NCBI GenBank assembly: GCA_038528605.1
Contig: JBCBEP010000003.1
Span: 1 to 64,000 of the forward strand
Length of the DNA: 64,000 bases
Origin: Thermohalobaculum sp038528605
Lineage (GTDB): Bacteria; Pseudomonadota; Alphaproteobacteria; Rhodobacterales; Rhodobacteraceae
Direction: 5' to 3'
Below are positions 8,223 to 16,434 of this stretch, in pieces (within the stretch, counting starts at the first letter, position 1; the number at the start of each line of letters is the position of its first letter). A program made the translations under genes and the position numbers. The notes under the pieces are model-generated. The model was given only the letters and a program-made list of their open reading frames with translations. It ran no database searches and was not told where the DNA came from.

Positions 8223-8657
8223 GCATGCCCCCAGCGCAATGCTCTGCTCAGGTGGCGGTCATCGTGGCCTGGTTTGCCCTGGCTCTGTGACGCTGCCTCC
8301 CGTTGGACCCTCGGGGTAAACCCGGTCTCGGATTCGCGCCAAGAAGATTGAGACCCGACATTAAGAGAAAATTAGGTTGCTTGCCGGACACAATTATCAG
8401 GGCCCAGAGTAATACGATTCGGATGATTTCAGGGGATTTCAGACAAAACACCGCGACCTGATCTTTCAGGCGCGTATACTTGACGTTGCTTGTCTGGCAG
8501 CAGGATACGACCAAGCGCGTAAAGGTCGCAACGGGCACGTTCCGTGAACATCAAAATTCGATGTCAAAACCATAACGGTTAATGACGGCACGCCGCGGCG
8601 ATGCCCCGGCGTGCAATAGTCCGAAAATGAAACGATGGCGAAGGCTAAGTCAGCCCG
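8223..8657. other. AT-rich intergenic region between rhodanese/dnaA and rpsT
   Basis: This 435-nt gap has no convincing gene. Bases 8341-8580 are roughly half to 60% A+T by hand count, well above the surroundings. It contains a direct repeat (GATTTCAGGGGATTTCAG at 8424-8441) and an ACATC/GATGT inverted repeat around ATTTTG (near 8549-8564). It also has promoter-like TTGACA (minus, near 8565) and TTGACG (plus, near 8480) hexamers. I could not find a good match to the DnaA box TTATNCACA on either strand. It probably holds the promoter for rhodanese-dnaA; an origin role is possible but unsupported by boxes. Confidence 0.5.
8588..8614 (-). terminator. hairpin downstream of rpsT
   Basis: GCACGCCG / CGGCGTGC form a perfect 8-bp stem with an 11-nt loop, 44 nt after the rpsT stop on the minus strand. 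The sequence after the stem (CGTCATTAACC) has no T-run. It is a likely but not canonical terminator. Confidence 0.45.
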
Positions 8658-8924
8658 TCAGGACGCGAGCTTGGCGATCCGCTGATGCAGGCGCGAGACC
8701 TTACGGCTGGCCGTGTTCTTGTGCATCACGCCCTTCTGCGCGCCGCGCATGATTTCGGGCTGTGCGGCCTTAAGCGCCTCGAGCGCTTTCGCCTGGTCGC
8801 CGGAAGCGATCGCTTCTTCAACCTTGCGGAGGAAGGTGCGCACGCGGCTACGGCGCATCGTGTTTACCTGAGTGCGCTTCGCGGTCTGGCGAACGCGCTT
8901 ACGTGCCTGGGGCGTGTTGGCCAT
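8658..8924 (-). CDS. rpsT: 30S ribosomal protein S20
   Basis: The protein has 88 residues and is strongly basic. It begins MANTPQARKRVRQ, the characteristic S20 N-terminus, and ends in the family's C-terminal helix (KNTASRKVSRLHQRIAKL). S20 binds 16S rRNA early in 30S assembly. It is monocistronic here, with a well-formed promoter upstream and a hairpin downstream. rpsT beside dnaA is a gene arrangement I associate with Rhodobacterales. Confidence 0.97.
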   Translation of the reverse strand: MANTPQARKRVRQTAKRTQVNTMRRSRVRTFLRKVEEAIASGDQAKALEALKAAQPEIMRGAQKGVMHKNTASRKVSRLHQRIAKLAS

Positions 8925-8962
8925 TGGCTTTGCGTCTCACATCTCTGAATGACAGGCCGCGG

Positions 8963-8991
8963 GAGCTAGCCGATCCGGCATGCCGCGTCAA
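8963..8991 (-). promoter_or_regulatory. sigma-70-type promoter for rpsT
   Basis: On the minus strand TTGACG (8991-8986) is followed by a 17-nt spacer and TAGCTC (8968-8963), about 38 nt before the rpsT ATG. The spacer contains the palindrome CGGCATGCCG. The -35 is near consensus. The -10 is weak but plausible for an alphaproteobacterial ribosomal promoter. Confidence 0.5.
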
Positions 8992-9025
8992 CACCCTCCG
9001 GGCGTCGGGAAGCGGTGTTCCCGCC

Positions 9026-9802
9026 TCAGCTTCCCTTAAAATGCGGTGTGCGCTTCTCGATGAAGGCATCCATGCCCTCGCCCTGGTCCTCGGTGGCGAA
9101 GAGGGCGTGGAACATCCGCCGCTCGAAGCGGACGCCTTCCGAGAGGGTGGTCTCGTAGGAGCGGTTCACAGCTTCCTTGGTCGCCATCACGGCCAGCGGC
9201 GCCTTGTCCGCAATCTTCTGGGCGACCGCCACGGCCTCGTCCACCAGGCTGTCGGCCGGGAAGAGGCGCGACACGAGACCCGAGCGCTCCGCCTCGGCAG
9301 CATCCATGAACCGTCCGGTGAGGTTCATGTCCATCGACTTCGACTTGCCCACGAAGCGCGTCAGCCGCTGCGAGCCGCCAGCGCCGGGCATGACGCCGAG
9401 ATTGATTTCCGGCTGGCCGAACTTGGCGCTGTCGGCGGCCAGGATGAAGTCGCACATCATCGCAAGCTCGCAGCCGCCGCCGAGCGCATAGCCCGCCACC
9501 GCCGCGATCACCGGCTTGCGGATGCGGGTCACCGTCTCCCACTCGGCGGTGATGAAGTCCTCGCGGAATGCGTCCGTGAAGCTCTTCGGCCGCATCTCCT
9601 TGATATCGGCGCCTGCGGCGAAGGCCTTTTCGTTGCCGGTGATGACGATGGCCCCCACCTCATCGTCGGCATCCGCCTTCGTCAGAGCCTCGCCGAGCTC
9701 ACGCATCAGCTCCGAGTTGAGCGCGTTCATCGCGCTGGGCCGGTTCAACCGGATCAGCGCAACATTCTCTTTACGCTCGACGATGATGTTCTCGTAGGCC
9801 AT
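9026..9802 (-). CDS. enoyl-CoA hydratase
   Basis: This 258-residue crotonase-fold enzyme shows the first oxyanion/CoA segment (AFAAGADIKEM), the GGGCELAMMCD segment, and the active-site region with two glutamates typical of hydratases (GQPEINLGVMPGAGG). The C-terminal helix region FHALFATEDQGEGMDAF is also canonical. It hydrates trans-2-enoyl-CoA in fatty-acid or amino-acid beta-oxidation; chain-length preference is not readable. It lies between rpsT and mutM on the same strand, a conserved arrangement near dnaA in this order. Confidence 0.93.
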   Translation of the reverse strand: MAYENIIVERKENVALIRLNRPSAMNALNSELMRELGEALTKADADDEVGAIVITGNEKAFAAGADIKEMRPKSFTDAFREDFITAEWETVTRIRKPVIAAVAGYALGGGCELAMMCDFILAADSAKFGQPEINLGVMPGAGGSQRLTRFVGKSKSMDMNLTGRFMDAAEAERSGLVSRLFPADSLVDEAVAVAQKIADKAPLAVMATKEAVNRSYETTLSEGVRFERRMFHALFATEDQGEGMDAFIEKRTPHFKGS

Positions 9803-9906
9803 GGAACGCTCCCTCCGGACGCGGCTGGCGGAATGACGCGCGGGGTGTAGCGGCGCACCGCGGGCCGATCAACCTCGCCCTGCGGAAACACCCGCCACGC
9901 GTGGCC

Positions 9907-10782
9907 TTAGCGCTGGCACCGGGAACAGTAGAAGGTTGAGCGGCCGGACTGGACGATGCGCAGGATCGTACCGGGACAGCCTTCGCACCGGCACGGCTCT
10001 CCCTCGCGGCCATAGACACGGAAGCTGTGCTGGAAGTAACCGAGCTCCCCGTCGGCGTGGCGATAGTCGCGCAGCGTCGAGCCGCCGGCGGCGATGGCCT
10101 CTTCCAGTGTTGCCCGTATCTCCGCCGCCAGACGGTGCACGCGCTGCGCGCTGATGCTGCCGGCGATGCGGCGCGGGTGGATGCCGGCGCGGTTTAGAGC
10201 CTCGCAGACATAGATGTTGCCGAGACCGGCCACCACGCGCTGGTCGAGCAGCGCGGCCTTCACCGGCGTCGCCTTGCCCGCGAGGCGCTCGACCAGCAGC
10301 TGCCCGTCGAAAGCGTTGCCGAGCGGTTCGGGCCCGAGCTTCGCCAGCCACGGATGCGCCGCGATCTCCGCGCTTGGCCACAGGTCCATCGCGCCGAAGC
10401 GGCGGACATCGTTGTAGACGAGCCGTGCGCCGCTATCGGTCTCGATCTCGATATGGTCGTGCGGCCCGGCCTCCGGCGTACGGTGGACGAAGCCGCCGAC
10501 CATCTCGAGCGGCGCCTCCGCGGCCTCCGGCGCGCTCACCAGCACACGGCCCGTCATGCCGAGATGGATGAGCCAGGTCATCCCGTCGTCGAGCTCGGCA
10601 AGCATGGTCTTGGCCCGCCGGCCGAGGCCCAGGACGCGCCGTCCCTCAAGCCGCGCGGCGAAGCGCTCCGGCAGCGGCCAGCGCAGATCCGCCCGGCGCT
10701 GCACAACGCAGGCCAGCCGCGCACCCTCCAGCACCGGCTCAAGGCCCCGGCGCACCGTCTCCACTTCCGGCAGTTCAGGCAT
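9907..10782 (-). CDS. mutM: bifunctional DNA-formamidopyrimidine glycosylase/AP lyase
   Basis: The protein has 291 residues. It begins MPELPEVETVRRGLEP, giving the catalytic N-terminal Pro and Glu, and has the conserved Lys in GRRAKTMLAEL (about residue 58). The H2TH region (LLDQRVVAGLGNIYVCEAL) is followed by a C-terminal zinc finger with CRCEGCP and CSRCQR, ending at the last residues as usual. It excises 8-oxoguanine and formamidopyrimidines and nicks the abasic site. It is divergent from ubiE across a 170-nt gap in which I see nothing notable. Confidence 0.97.
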   Translation of the reverse strand: MPELPEVETVRRGLEPVLEGARLACVVQRRADLRWPLPERFAARLEGRRVLGLGRRAKTMLAELDDGMTWLIHLGMTGRVLVSAPEAAEAPLEMVGGFVHRTPEAGPHDHIEIETDSGARLVYNDVRRFGAMDLWPSAEIAAHPWLAKLGPEPLGNAFDGQLLVERLAGKATPVKAALLDQRVVAGLGNIYVCEALNRAGIHPRRIAGSISAQRVHRLAAEIRATLEEAIAAGGSTLRDYRHADGELGYFQHSFRVYGREGEPCRCEGCPGTILRIVQSGRSTFYCSRCQR

Positions 10783-10952
10783 GCAACGCTTTCATCCCCG
10801 CCACATACCGTGGCCTCCATGTTCAGGGAAGGCGGCGCGCGCGCTCGCTGTCCATCAGGCACTGCCACCCTCTGCGGCAAAGCGCCCGTCGCGATGCTGC
10901 AACGTGTTGCGGAGCATGGCGAGGCGGGCGCGGCTGCGCTAGGAAGGCTGGC

Positions 10953-11750
10953 ATGAGCGCTGATGACGAGATTGCCCCGCCCGCCGCCCCTGTTGCCGAG
11001 CCCGATAAGGCCGGGCGCACCACGCATTTCGGGGCGGAGGAGATACCGGAGGAGGAGAAGGCCGGGCGGGTCCATGGCGTCTTCTCCTCGGTCGCGGCGC
11101 GCTACGACCTGATGAACGATCTGATGTCCGCCGGCATCCACCGCCTGTGGAAGGACGCGATGATCAACTGGCTGGCGCCGAGGCCCGGCTGGCGCGTGCT
11201 CGACGTGGCGGGCGGCACCGGCGATATCGCCTTCCGCGTCGCCGATGCGATGCGCGGCACGGGCACTGTCACGGTGTGCGATCTCACGGCCGCCATGCTC
11301 GAGGAGGGGCGCGCGCGGGCGGAGAAGCGCGGGATGGCGGGGCTCGACTGGGTGGTGGGCGATGCGATGGCCCTGCCCTTCCCGGACCGCAGCTTCGATG
11401 CTTACACCATCGCCTTCGGCATCCGGAATGTGACGCGCATCGAAGACGCGCTGGCGGAGGCCCATCGCGTGCTGAAGCCCGGCGGCCGGTTCCTTTGCCT
11501 CGAGTTCAGCCGCGTGCCCGTCCCCGCCCTTCGCGCGGCATATGACGCCTACAGCTACGGCGTGATCCCGCGGATGGGTCAGGCGGTAACGGGAGACCGG
11601 GACAGCTACCAGTACCTCGTCGAGTCCATCCGGCGCTTCCCCGACCAGGAGAGCTTCGCGGCCATGATCCGCGCCGCGGGCTTCGGGCAGGTTCGCCATC
11701 GCAACCTGACAATGGGCGTCGCCGCGCTTCATTCCGGCTGGAAGCTCTGA
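10953..11750 (+). CDS. ubiE: demethylmenaquinone/2-polyprenyl-6-methoxy-benzoquinol C-methyltransferase
   Basis: The protein has 265 residues. UbiE features are HFGAEEI near the N-terminus, RYDLMNDLMSAGIHRLWK, the SAM-binding motif VLDVAGGTGDIAF (about residues 83-95) and the late motif EAHRVLKPGGRFLCLEFS. It performs C-methylation in ubiquinone synthesis. The N-terminal 30 or so residues are an Ala/Pro-rich extension. ubiB follows 28 nt downstream, forming a two-gene ubiquinone operon. This is the first plus-strand gene to the right of the mostly minus dnaA-side block. Confidence 0.96.
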   Translation: MSADDEIAPPAAPVAEPDKAGRTTHFGAEEIPEEEKAGRVHGVFSSVAARYDLMNDLMSAGIHRLWKDAMINWLAPRPGWRVLDVAGGTGDIAFRVADAMRGTGTVTVCDLTAAMLEEGRARAEKRGMAGLDWVVGDAMALPFPDRSFDAYTIAFGIRNVTRIEDALAEAHRVLKPGGRFLCLEFSRVPVPALRAAYDAYSYGVIPRMGQAVTGDRDSYQYLVESIRRFPDQESFAAMIRAAGFGQVRHRNLTMGVAALHSGWKL

Positions 11751-11778
11751 GAGGACGCCCGCGCGTGGACATGAACCG

Positions 11779-13341
11779 ATGCTGAGCGCGCCCTGGCATC
11801 TCTGGCGCTTGTTTCGCACGGCCGCCACCTTCGAGCGGACCGGCGCGCTCGCCGTGCTGGTCGAGACGCTGGAGGTGCCGCGCTCGGCCCGCGCGGTAAT
11901 CCGCGGTTTCGGGCGCCTCCTGGGGATTTTTGGCCGGGTGGGCGACCCGAGCCTGCCGCCCGTGGCCCGGGCCTGCGCTGCCATGGGCCCCGCTTACGTA
12001 AAGTTCGGCCAAATCCTCTCCACCCGTCCGGACATCGTGGGCATCGAGGTCGTTCGCCAGCTTCGGGTGTTGCAGGACCGCCTGCCCCCCTTTGGCGTGG
12101 ACGAAGCGCGGCGGGTGCTGGAGGAGGATTTGGGGCCCGAGGTGTGGGAGCGGATCGGCGATTTCGGCGAGCCCGTCGCCGCCGCTTCCATCGCCCAGGT
12201 GCACCCGGCCACCTGGTTGCCGACGGGGGAGAAGGTGGCGGTGAAGGTGCTCCGCCCCAATGTCCGCGCCCGCTTCCGCCAGGATATCGGCGCCTTCTAC
12301 TTCATCGCGCGCAGCGTGGAACTGGTCGCCCCCTATACCCGGCGGCTGCGCCCCCTCGCCGTGGTGCAGCATTTCGAGAGCGTGGTGCTGGCGGAGCTCG
12401 ACCTCCGGCTGGAAGCAGCCTCGGCCAGCCAGTTCCGCGCGAACACGGAGAAGGATCCGCGCTTCCGCGTACCCGCCGTCTTCTGGCCCGGCACGGGGCG
12501 GCGGGTGCTCACGCTCGAATGGGTCGAGGGCCTGCCGGTCGACCGTGAAGCGCTGATGGCCGCCGGGATCGCACCGGACGAACTGGCCAAGCGCATCCTC
12601 CGCACCTTCCTGCATCACGCGCTGCGGGACGGGTTCTTCCACGGGGACATGCACCAGGGGAACTTGCGCATCGCACCGGACGGGGCGCTCCTGTCGCTCG
12701 ATTTCGGGATCATGGGCCGGCTCGACCCGGTGACGCGCCGCCACTTCGCTGAAATCCTCTACGGTTTCCTCCGGGGCGATTATCGCCGTGTGGCGGAGGT
12801 CCATATCGAGGCGGGCTACGTGCCGTCGGACCGGGATGTCGAGGAGTTCGCGCTGGCGCTCCGCTCCATCGCCGAGCCCATCTTCGGGCAGGATGTGAGC
12901 CAGATCTCCATGGCGCGGCTGCTGGCCTATCTCCTCGAGACCACCGAGCGCTTCGGCATGGAGACGCGGACGGAACTGATCCTCCTCCAACGCACGATGG
13001 TTGTGGTGGAGGGCGTCGCACGCTCGATCGACCCGCGCTGCAACATCTGGGATGCGGCGGCGCCAGTGGTGGAGGACTGGATCCGGGACCGCCTCGGCCC
13101 GCGTCAGGCGGCCCGCGATGCACGCGAGATGCTGATGGTGCTCTCCCGCCTCGGTCCCCGCCTGCCTGGCGTTGCGGAAGAACTCGTGATGCTGGCCGAA
13201 GAGGCGCGGACGAAGCGCCTGCGCGGCCCCGTCAGCATCGCCGTGCGGGAACTGCCCCGCGCCCGGATCTTCGGTCCCGGTACCATCGGTTTCCTGGGCG
13301 GTCTTCTCGCCGCGGCCGTAGCGGCAAGTCTGCTCGGCTGA
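11779..13341 (+). CDS. ubiB: ubiquinone biosynthesis protein UbiB (ABC1/ADCK atypical kinase)
   Basis: The protein has 520 residues, the usual length. It shows the family KxGQ motif (GPAYVKFGQILSTRPD), the Ala-rich loop AAASIAQVHPA in place of a kinase P-loop, the catalytic Lys strand KVAVKVLRP, the HGDMHQGN catalytic loop and LDFGIMGRL (DFG-like). A C-terminal hydrophobic anchor follows (TIGFLGGLLAAAVAASLL). UbiB is needed for aerobic ubiquinone synthesis, probably extracting lipid intermediates at the membrane. It is paired with ubiE and ends 7 nt from the convergent VPLPA-CTERM gene. Confidence 0.96.
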   Translation: MLSAPWHLWRLFRTAATFERTGALAVLVETLEVPRSARAVIRGFGRLLGIFGRVGDPSLPPVARACAAMGPAYVKFGQILSTRPDIVGIEVVRQLRVLQDRLPPFGVDEARRVLEEDLGPEVWERIGDFGEPVAAASIAQVHPATWLPTGEKVAVKVLRPNVRARFRQDIGAFYFIARSVELVAPYTRRLRPLAVVQHFESVVLAELDLRLEAASASQFRANTEKDPRFRVPAVFWPGTGRRVLTLEWVEGLPVDREALMAAGIAPDELAKRILRTFLHHALRDGFFHGDMHQGNLRIAPDGALLSLDFGIMGRLDPVTRRHFAEILYGFLRGDYRRVAEVHIEAGYVPSDRDVEEFALALRSIAEPIFGQDVSQISMARLLAYLLETTERFGMETRTELILLQRTMVVVEGVARSIDPRCNIWDAAAPVVEDWIRDRLGPRQAARDAREMLMVLSRLGPRLPGVAEELVMLAEEARTKRLRGPVSIAVRELPRARIFGPGTIGFLGGLLAAAVAASLLG

Positions 13342-13348
13342 GGACGGC

Positions 13349-13993
13349 TCAGGCTGCCCGGCGGCGCAGGAGCAGCCCGAGAGCGCCGATGAGCAGCAGG
13401 GCGGCCGGCGGGAGCGGCACCTCGGCTGACGGTTCGGGCAGCGTTCCGAATTCGAGCCGGTCGAAAGTCGCGTTTATGAGATCGTCTCCCGCCCCGATGC
13501 GGATGGCCGTGAAGGGGGCCATCGTGTCGATGATACCGATGAAGAGGCCATCCGTGCTCTCGGCATCCGTGGGCAAGAACGTGCCGGTCGCCACCGCGAG
13601 ACTGTTGTCGACGACCACGCTTACCCCTCCGAAGGAGTCCTCCAGCCTGAGCGTGACGCCAAAGGCGCTGATGGGCGTGTCGAAAGTGAAGTCGACGGTC
13701 GTGCCGATGACGAGATTGCCAACATTCAGTGCCCCCGTCCCTTCCACGATCCGCGCAGGGTCGGTCTCCACGGTGAAGAGCCCGTTCGCGGGATTGCTGG
13801 TGATTGTCAGACCCGCCTGTGGCTCGGCCTGACGATCTCCGGTAATGTTCGAGGCATCGAGGCTTTCCGTCGTGAGCGTTGCCCCGGTTGCGAGGAACGT
13901 GGCCCGGTCCGTTATCGCCATCGGCGTTGCCGGCACCGCTGTCGGATCAGTGGCCAACAACCCGCAGAGGACCGCAAAGCCCAAGTGTCGCAT
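13349..13993 (-). CDS. exported VPLPA-CTERM sorting domain protein
   Basis: The protein has 214 residues. It has an N-terminal signal sequence (MRHLGFAVLCGLLATDPTAV) and a beta-rich acidic domain with many Thr/Val/Gly. The tripartite C-terminal sorting signal is VPLPPA, a hydrophobic stretch, then RRRAA. The family is handled by an exosortase (XrtD-type in Rhodobacterales), which cleaves at the motif and delivers the protein to the outer surface; no exosortase lies in this window. I chose the ATG at 13993 because AGGA precedes it by about 8 nt. The ATG at 14008 adds only MGGNG. The domain resembles ice-binding or lectin-like beta sandwiches only in composition; no function is assigned. Confidence 0.85.
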   Translation of the reverse strand: MRHLGFAVLCGLLATDPTAVPATPMAITDRATFLATGATLTTESLDASNITGDRQAEPQAGLTITSNPANGLFTVETDPARIVEGTGALNVGNLVIGTTVDFTFDTPISAFGVTLRLEDSFGGVSVVVDNSLAVATGTFLPTDAESTDGLFIGIIDTMAPFTAIRIGAGDDLINATFDRLEFGTLPEPSAEVPLPPAALLLIGALGLLLRRRAA

Positions 13994-14069
13994 GCCGTTT
14001 CCTCCCATTCGAGGGTGCGGTTGTAGGGTGCGGGCAGGGGGCGACGCTGTAAAGCACGTAATGCATCCA

Positions 14070-14181
14070 TTATCCCCATTTGATGCCTCCGCCGCGGGCC
14101 CGGAGAGATGCCCTGCCGTTAGGTGGGAAGGCGCGCCGAGACGCGCGCGCCCGGGTGATTATCCCTATTCACACGGGATAA
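14070..14181. other. cluster of DnaA-box-like TTATCCC motifs in an AT-rich intergenic region (origin candidate)
   Basis: TTATCCCCA at 14070-14078 differs from the DnaA box TTATCCACA at one base. TTATCCC (14159-14165) and GGGATAA (14175-14181) form a perfect 7-bp inverted repeat whose spacer region contains CTATTCACA (14165-14173), one mismatch from TTATNCACA. The flanks are AT-rich compared with the genome. It lies in the 231-nt gap between the divergent VPLPA-CTERM gene and coaBC, near the point where gene orientation switches. It could instead be a regulator operator for coaBC. Confidence 0.45.
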
Positions 14182-14224
14182 ATGGGAATACTCATCCCTT
14201 CTGTGGCAGGGCATCGGGGTGCAC

Positions 14225-15490
14225 ATGGACGCATCGCTCGACGGCAAACGGATCCTCCTCGTGATCGGCGGGGGTATCGCCGCTTACAAATGCTGTGAGC
14301 TCATCCGCCTTATCGGCAAGGCCGGCAGCACGGTGACGCCCGTGATGACCCGGGCGGCACATGAATTCGTTACACCGCTGACGATCTCCTCCCTCGCCGG
14401 CACGAAGGTGTTCTCCGATCTCTGGGACCTGACCGACGAAGCGGAGATGGGGCACATCCAGCTAAGCCGGGTGGCCGATCTCGTCGTCGTCGCCCCCGCC
14501 ACGGCGGATCTCATGGCCAAGATGGCGCACGGGATGGCGGATGATCTCGCGTCGACGCTGCTGCTTGCGACGGACACGCCGGTCCTGATCGCGCCGGCGA
14601 TGAACGTGCGCATGTGGCAGCATGCGGCAACCCAGCGGAATCTCGCCACCCTGAAGCGCGACGGCGTGGCCGTGATCGGCCCGAATGACGGGGACATGGC
14701 CTGCGGAGAGTATGGTCCGGGACGGATGGCTGAGCCCGACGAGATCCTCGGCGCGATCCTGCGGGAGCTGCGGCCGCGCGGGCCGCTCACCGGCCGGCGC
14801 ATCCTCGTCACGTCCGGTCCGACCCATGAGCCCATCGATCCCGTGCGCTACATCGCCAACCGCTCCTCCGGCGCCCAGGGTTCGGCGATTGCGGAGGCGT
14901 TGAGCGTGCTGGGGGCGGATGTGGTGTTCATTACCGGGCCTGCCACGGCGCCGGACCCATGGGGCGTCGAGATCCACCGGGTGGAGAGCGCGCGCGAGAT
15001 GCTCGCCGCGGTAGAGGCTTCCCTGCCTGCCGAGGCGGCGATCTGTGCCGCTGCCGTCGCGGATTGGCGGGTGGATCAGGCGAGCGACTCGAAGATCAAG
15101 AAGGATCCGAAGCGCCCGGTTGCTACGCTGACGATGACGGAGAACCCGGACATTCTCGCCACCCTGTCGAAGCTGCCTGCCGCACAGCGTCCGCCGCTGG
15201 TGGTCGGGTTTGCGGCGGAGACGGATGACGTGGTCGAGAACGCGACGGCGAAGCGCGCGCGGAAGGGCTGCGACTGGATCGTGGCCAATGATGTCAGCCC
15301 CGGCACCGGTATCATGGGTGGCACCGAGAACGCGGTGACGCTGGTGACGGCCGAGGGCGCCGAGGCCTGGCCGCGCGCGCCTAAAGCCGAGGTAGCGCGC
15401 CGCCTGTCGGCCCGCGTGGCCGAAGCGCTGCTCTCCGCACCTTCTGGTGGACGCGGCACGGGTGGCCGTCGCGCGCGGAGCGCGTCGTGA
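14225..15490 (+). CDS. coaBC: bifunctional phosphopantothenoylcysteine decarboxylase/synthetase
   Basis: The protein has 421 residues. The N-terminal CoaC flavoprotein domain has GGGIAAYKCCEL, the VTPVMTRAAHEF region, PAMNVRMWQ and the substrate-clamp Cys in MACGEYGPGRM. The C-terminal CoaB domain begins ILVTSGPTHEPIDPVRYIAN and includes RSSGAQG. The pair converts 4'-phosphopantothenate and cysteine to 4'-phosphopantetheine for CoA. The ATG at 14225 is preferred; a GTG at 14219 would add two residues. It overlaps dut by 4 nt (GTGA). Confidence 0.97.
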   Translation: MDASLDGKRILLVIGGGIAAYKCCELIRLIGKAGSTVTPVMTRAAHEFVTPLTISSLAGTKVFSDLWDLTDEAEMGHIQLSRVADLVVVAPATADLMAKMAHGMADDLASTLLLATDTPVLIAPAMNVRMWQHAATQRNLATLKRDGVAVIGPNDGDMACGEYGPGRMAEPDEILGAILRELRPRGPLTGRRILVTSGPTHEPIDPVRYIANRSSGAQGSAIAEALSVLGADVVFITGPATAPDPWGVEIHRVESAREMLAAVEASLPAEAAICAAAVADWRVDQASDSKIKKDPKRPVATLTMTENPDILATLSKLPAAQRPPLVVGFAAETDDVVENATAKRARKGCDWIVANDVSPGTGIMGGTENAVTLVTAEGAEAWPRAPKAEVARRLSARVAEALLSAPSGGRGTGGRRARSAS

Positions 15491-15975
15491 ACCCCCCGCT
15501 CCCCCTGCCCATGATGCGGCTTGCGCATCACGATGAAGCCCTGCCGCTGCCGCGGCACGAGACGGCAGGGGCGGCCGGTATGGACCTGCGCGCATCGCTC
15601 CATGCGGAGGACCGGGAGGCCGGGATCGTGCTCCCGCCCCTCGGCCGTGCAGTGATCCCCACCGGCCTCGCCATCGCCATCCCGCCGGGCTTCGAAGGTC
15701 AGGTGCGGCCGCGTTCGGGCCTCGCCGCGCGCCATGGCGTGACCGTGCTGAACGCGCCGGGCACCATCGATGCCGACTATCGCGGCGAAGTGCAGGTGCC
15801 GCTGATCAATCTCGGCCAGGAGAACTTCCGCGTGGATCACGGCGCGCGGATCGCCCAGCTCGTGATCGCGGCCTACGCTGTGGCGGCCCCCAACCCGGTC
15901 GACACGCTCGACGATACGGCCCGCGGCGCCGGGGGCTTCGGCTCCACCGGCAGCGGCACGGGTGATGCGGCGTGA
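15487..15975 (+). CDS. dut: dUTP diphosphatase
   Basis: This trimeric dUTPase has 162 residues. All five motifs are recognisable: AGMDLRAS, RPRSGLAARHG, the uracil-binding hairpin NAPGTIDADYRGE, GARIAQLVI, and the C-terminal P-loop-like GAGGFGSTGSG. It hydrolyses dUTP to dUMP, preventing uracil incorporation and supplying dTMP synthesis. The start is a GTG overlapping the coaBC stop. An internal ATG at 15511 is possible. coaBC-dut coupling is common in Proteobacteria. Its stop overlaps the next gene's GTG. Confidence 0.97.
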   Translation: MNPPLPLPMMRLAHHDEALPLPRHETAGAAGMDLRASLHAEDREAGIVLPPLGRAVIPTGLAIAIPPGFEGQVRPRSGLAARHGVTVLNAPGTIDADYRGEVQVPLINLGQENFRVDHGARIAQLVIAAYAVAAPNPVDTLDDTARGAGGFGSTGSGTGDAA

Positions 15976-16424
15976 TCCGGCTTTCGCGCAAGACCATGCT
16001 GGCCCTCGAGGCCGTGCTGGACGTGGCATACAATGCGCGGCCGGATCCCGTGCAGTCGAAGGACATCACCAGCCGACAGGGCATTCCCCAGCGCTACCTC
16101 GAACACGTCATGCAGCAGTTCGTGCATCACGGCATTCTCAAGGGCGTGCGCGGCCCGAAGGGTGGCTACACTCTCGCGCGCGAACGGCGGCGCATAACCG
16201 TGGGCGATGTCGTCCGCGTCGTGGACGCGATGGACGAAGCCTCGGATGCCGAGCCACTTTCCGCCGCCCCGCTCGGCGAACAGATCATCCACCCGCTCTG
16301 GACCGAGACGCGTGACGCGATGCTCGCCCGCCTCGACGCGGTCACCATGGAAGACCTCTGCCGCGATGCGAACAAGCGCGGCATCCCTCACGGCACCAAG
16401 CATGACCCCGACTTCAGCATCTGA
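15972..16424 (+). CDS. Rrf2 family transcriptional regulator without Fe-S cysteines
   Basis: The protein has 150 residues. The N-terminal winged helix matches Rrf2 (LSRKTMLALEAVLDVA, ITSRQGIPQRYLEHVMQQ, GILKGVRGPKGGYTLAR). The family's three cluster-ligating cysteines, expected around residues 90-105, are missing; the only Cys is near residue 134 (EDLCRDAN). Rrf2 members of this kind, such as CymR, sense metabolites or partner enzymes rather than Fe-S status. CymR works with CysK, and cysK is two genes downstream here. A role in cysteine/sulfur control is therefore a reasonable inference. It starts at GTG overlapping the dut stop. Confidence 0.88.
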   Translation: MIRLSRKTMLALEAVLDVAYNARPDPVQSKDITSRQGIPQRYLEHVMQQFVHHGILKGVRGPKGGYTLARERRRITVGDVVRVVDAMDEASDAEPLSAAPLGEQIIHPLWTETRDAMLARLDAVTMEDLCRDANKRGIPHGTKHDPDFSI

Positions 16425-16434
16425 TCCAGCCCGC

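Noticed and set aside
8248..8538. 96-codon open frame in the AT-rich gap between rhodanese and rpsT
   Set aside because: No RBS, odd amino-acid mix, and the stretch is better explained as regulatory DNA.
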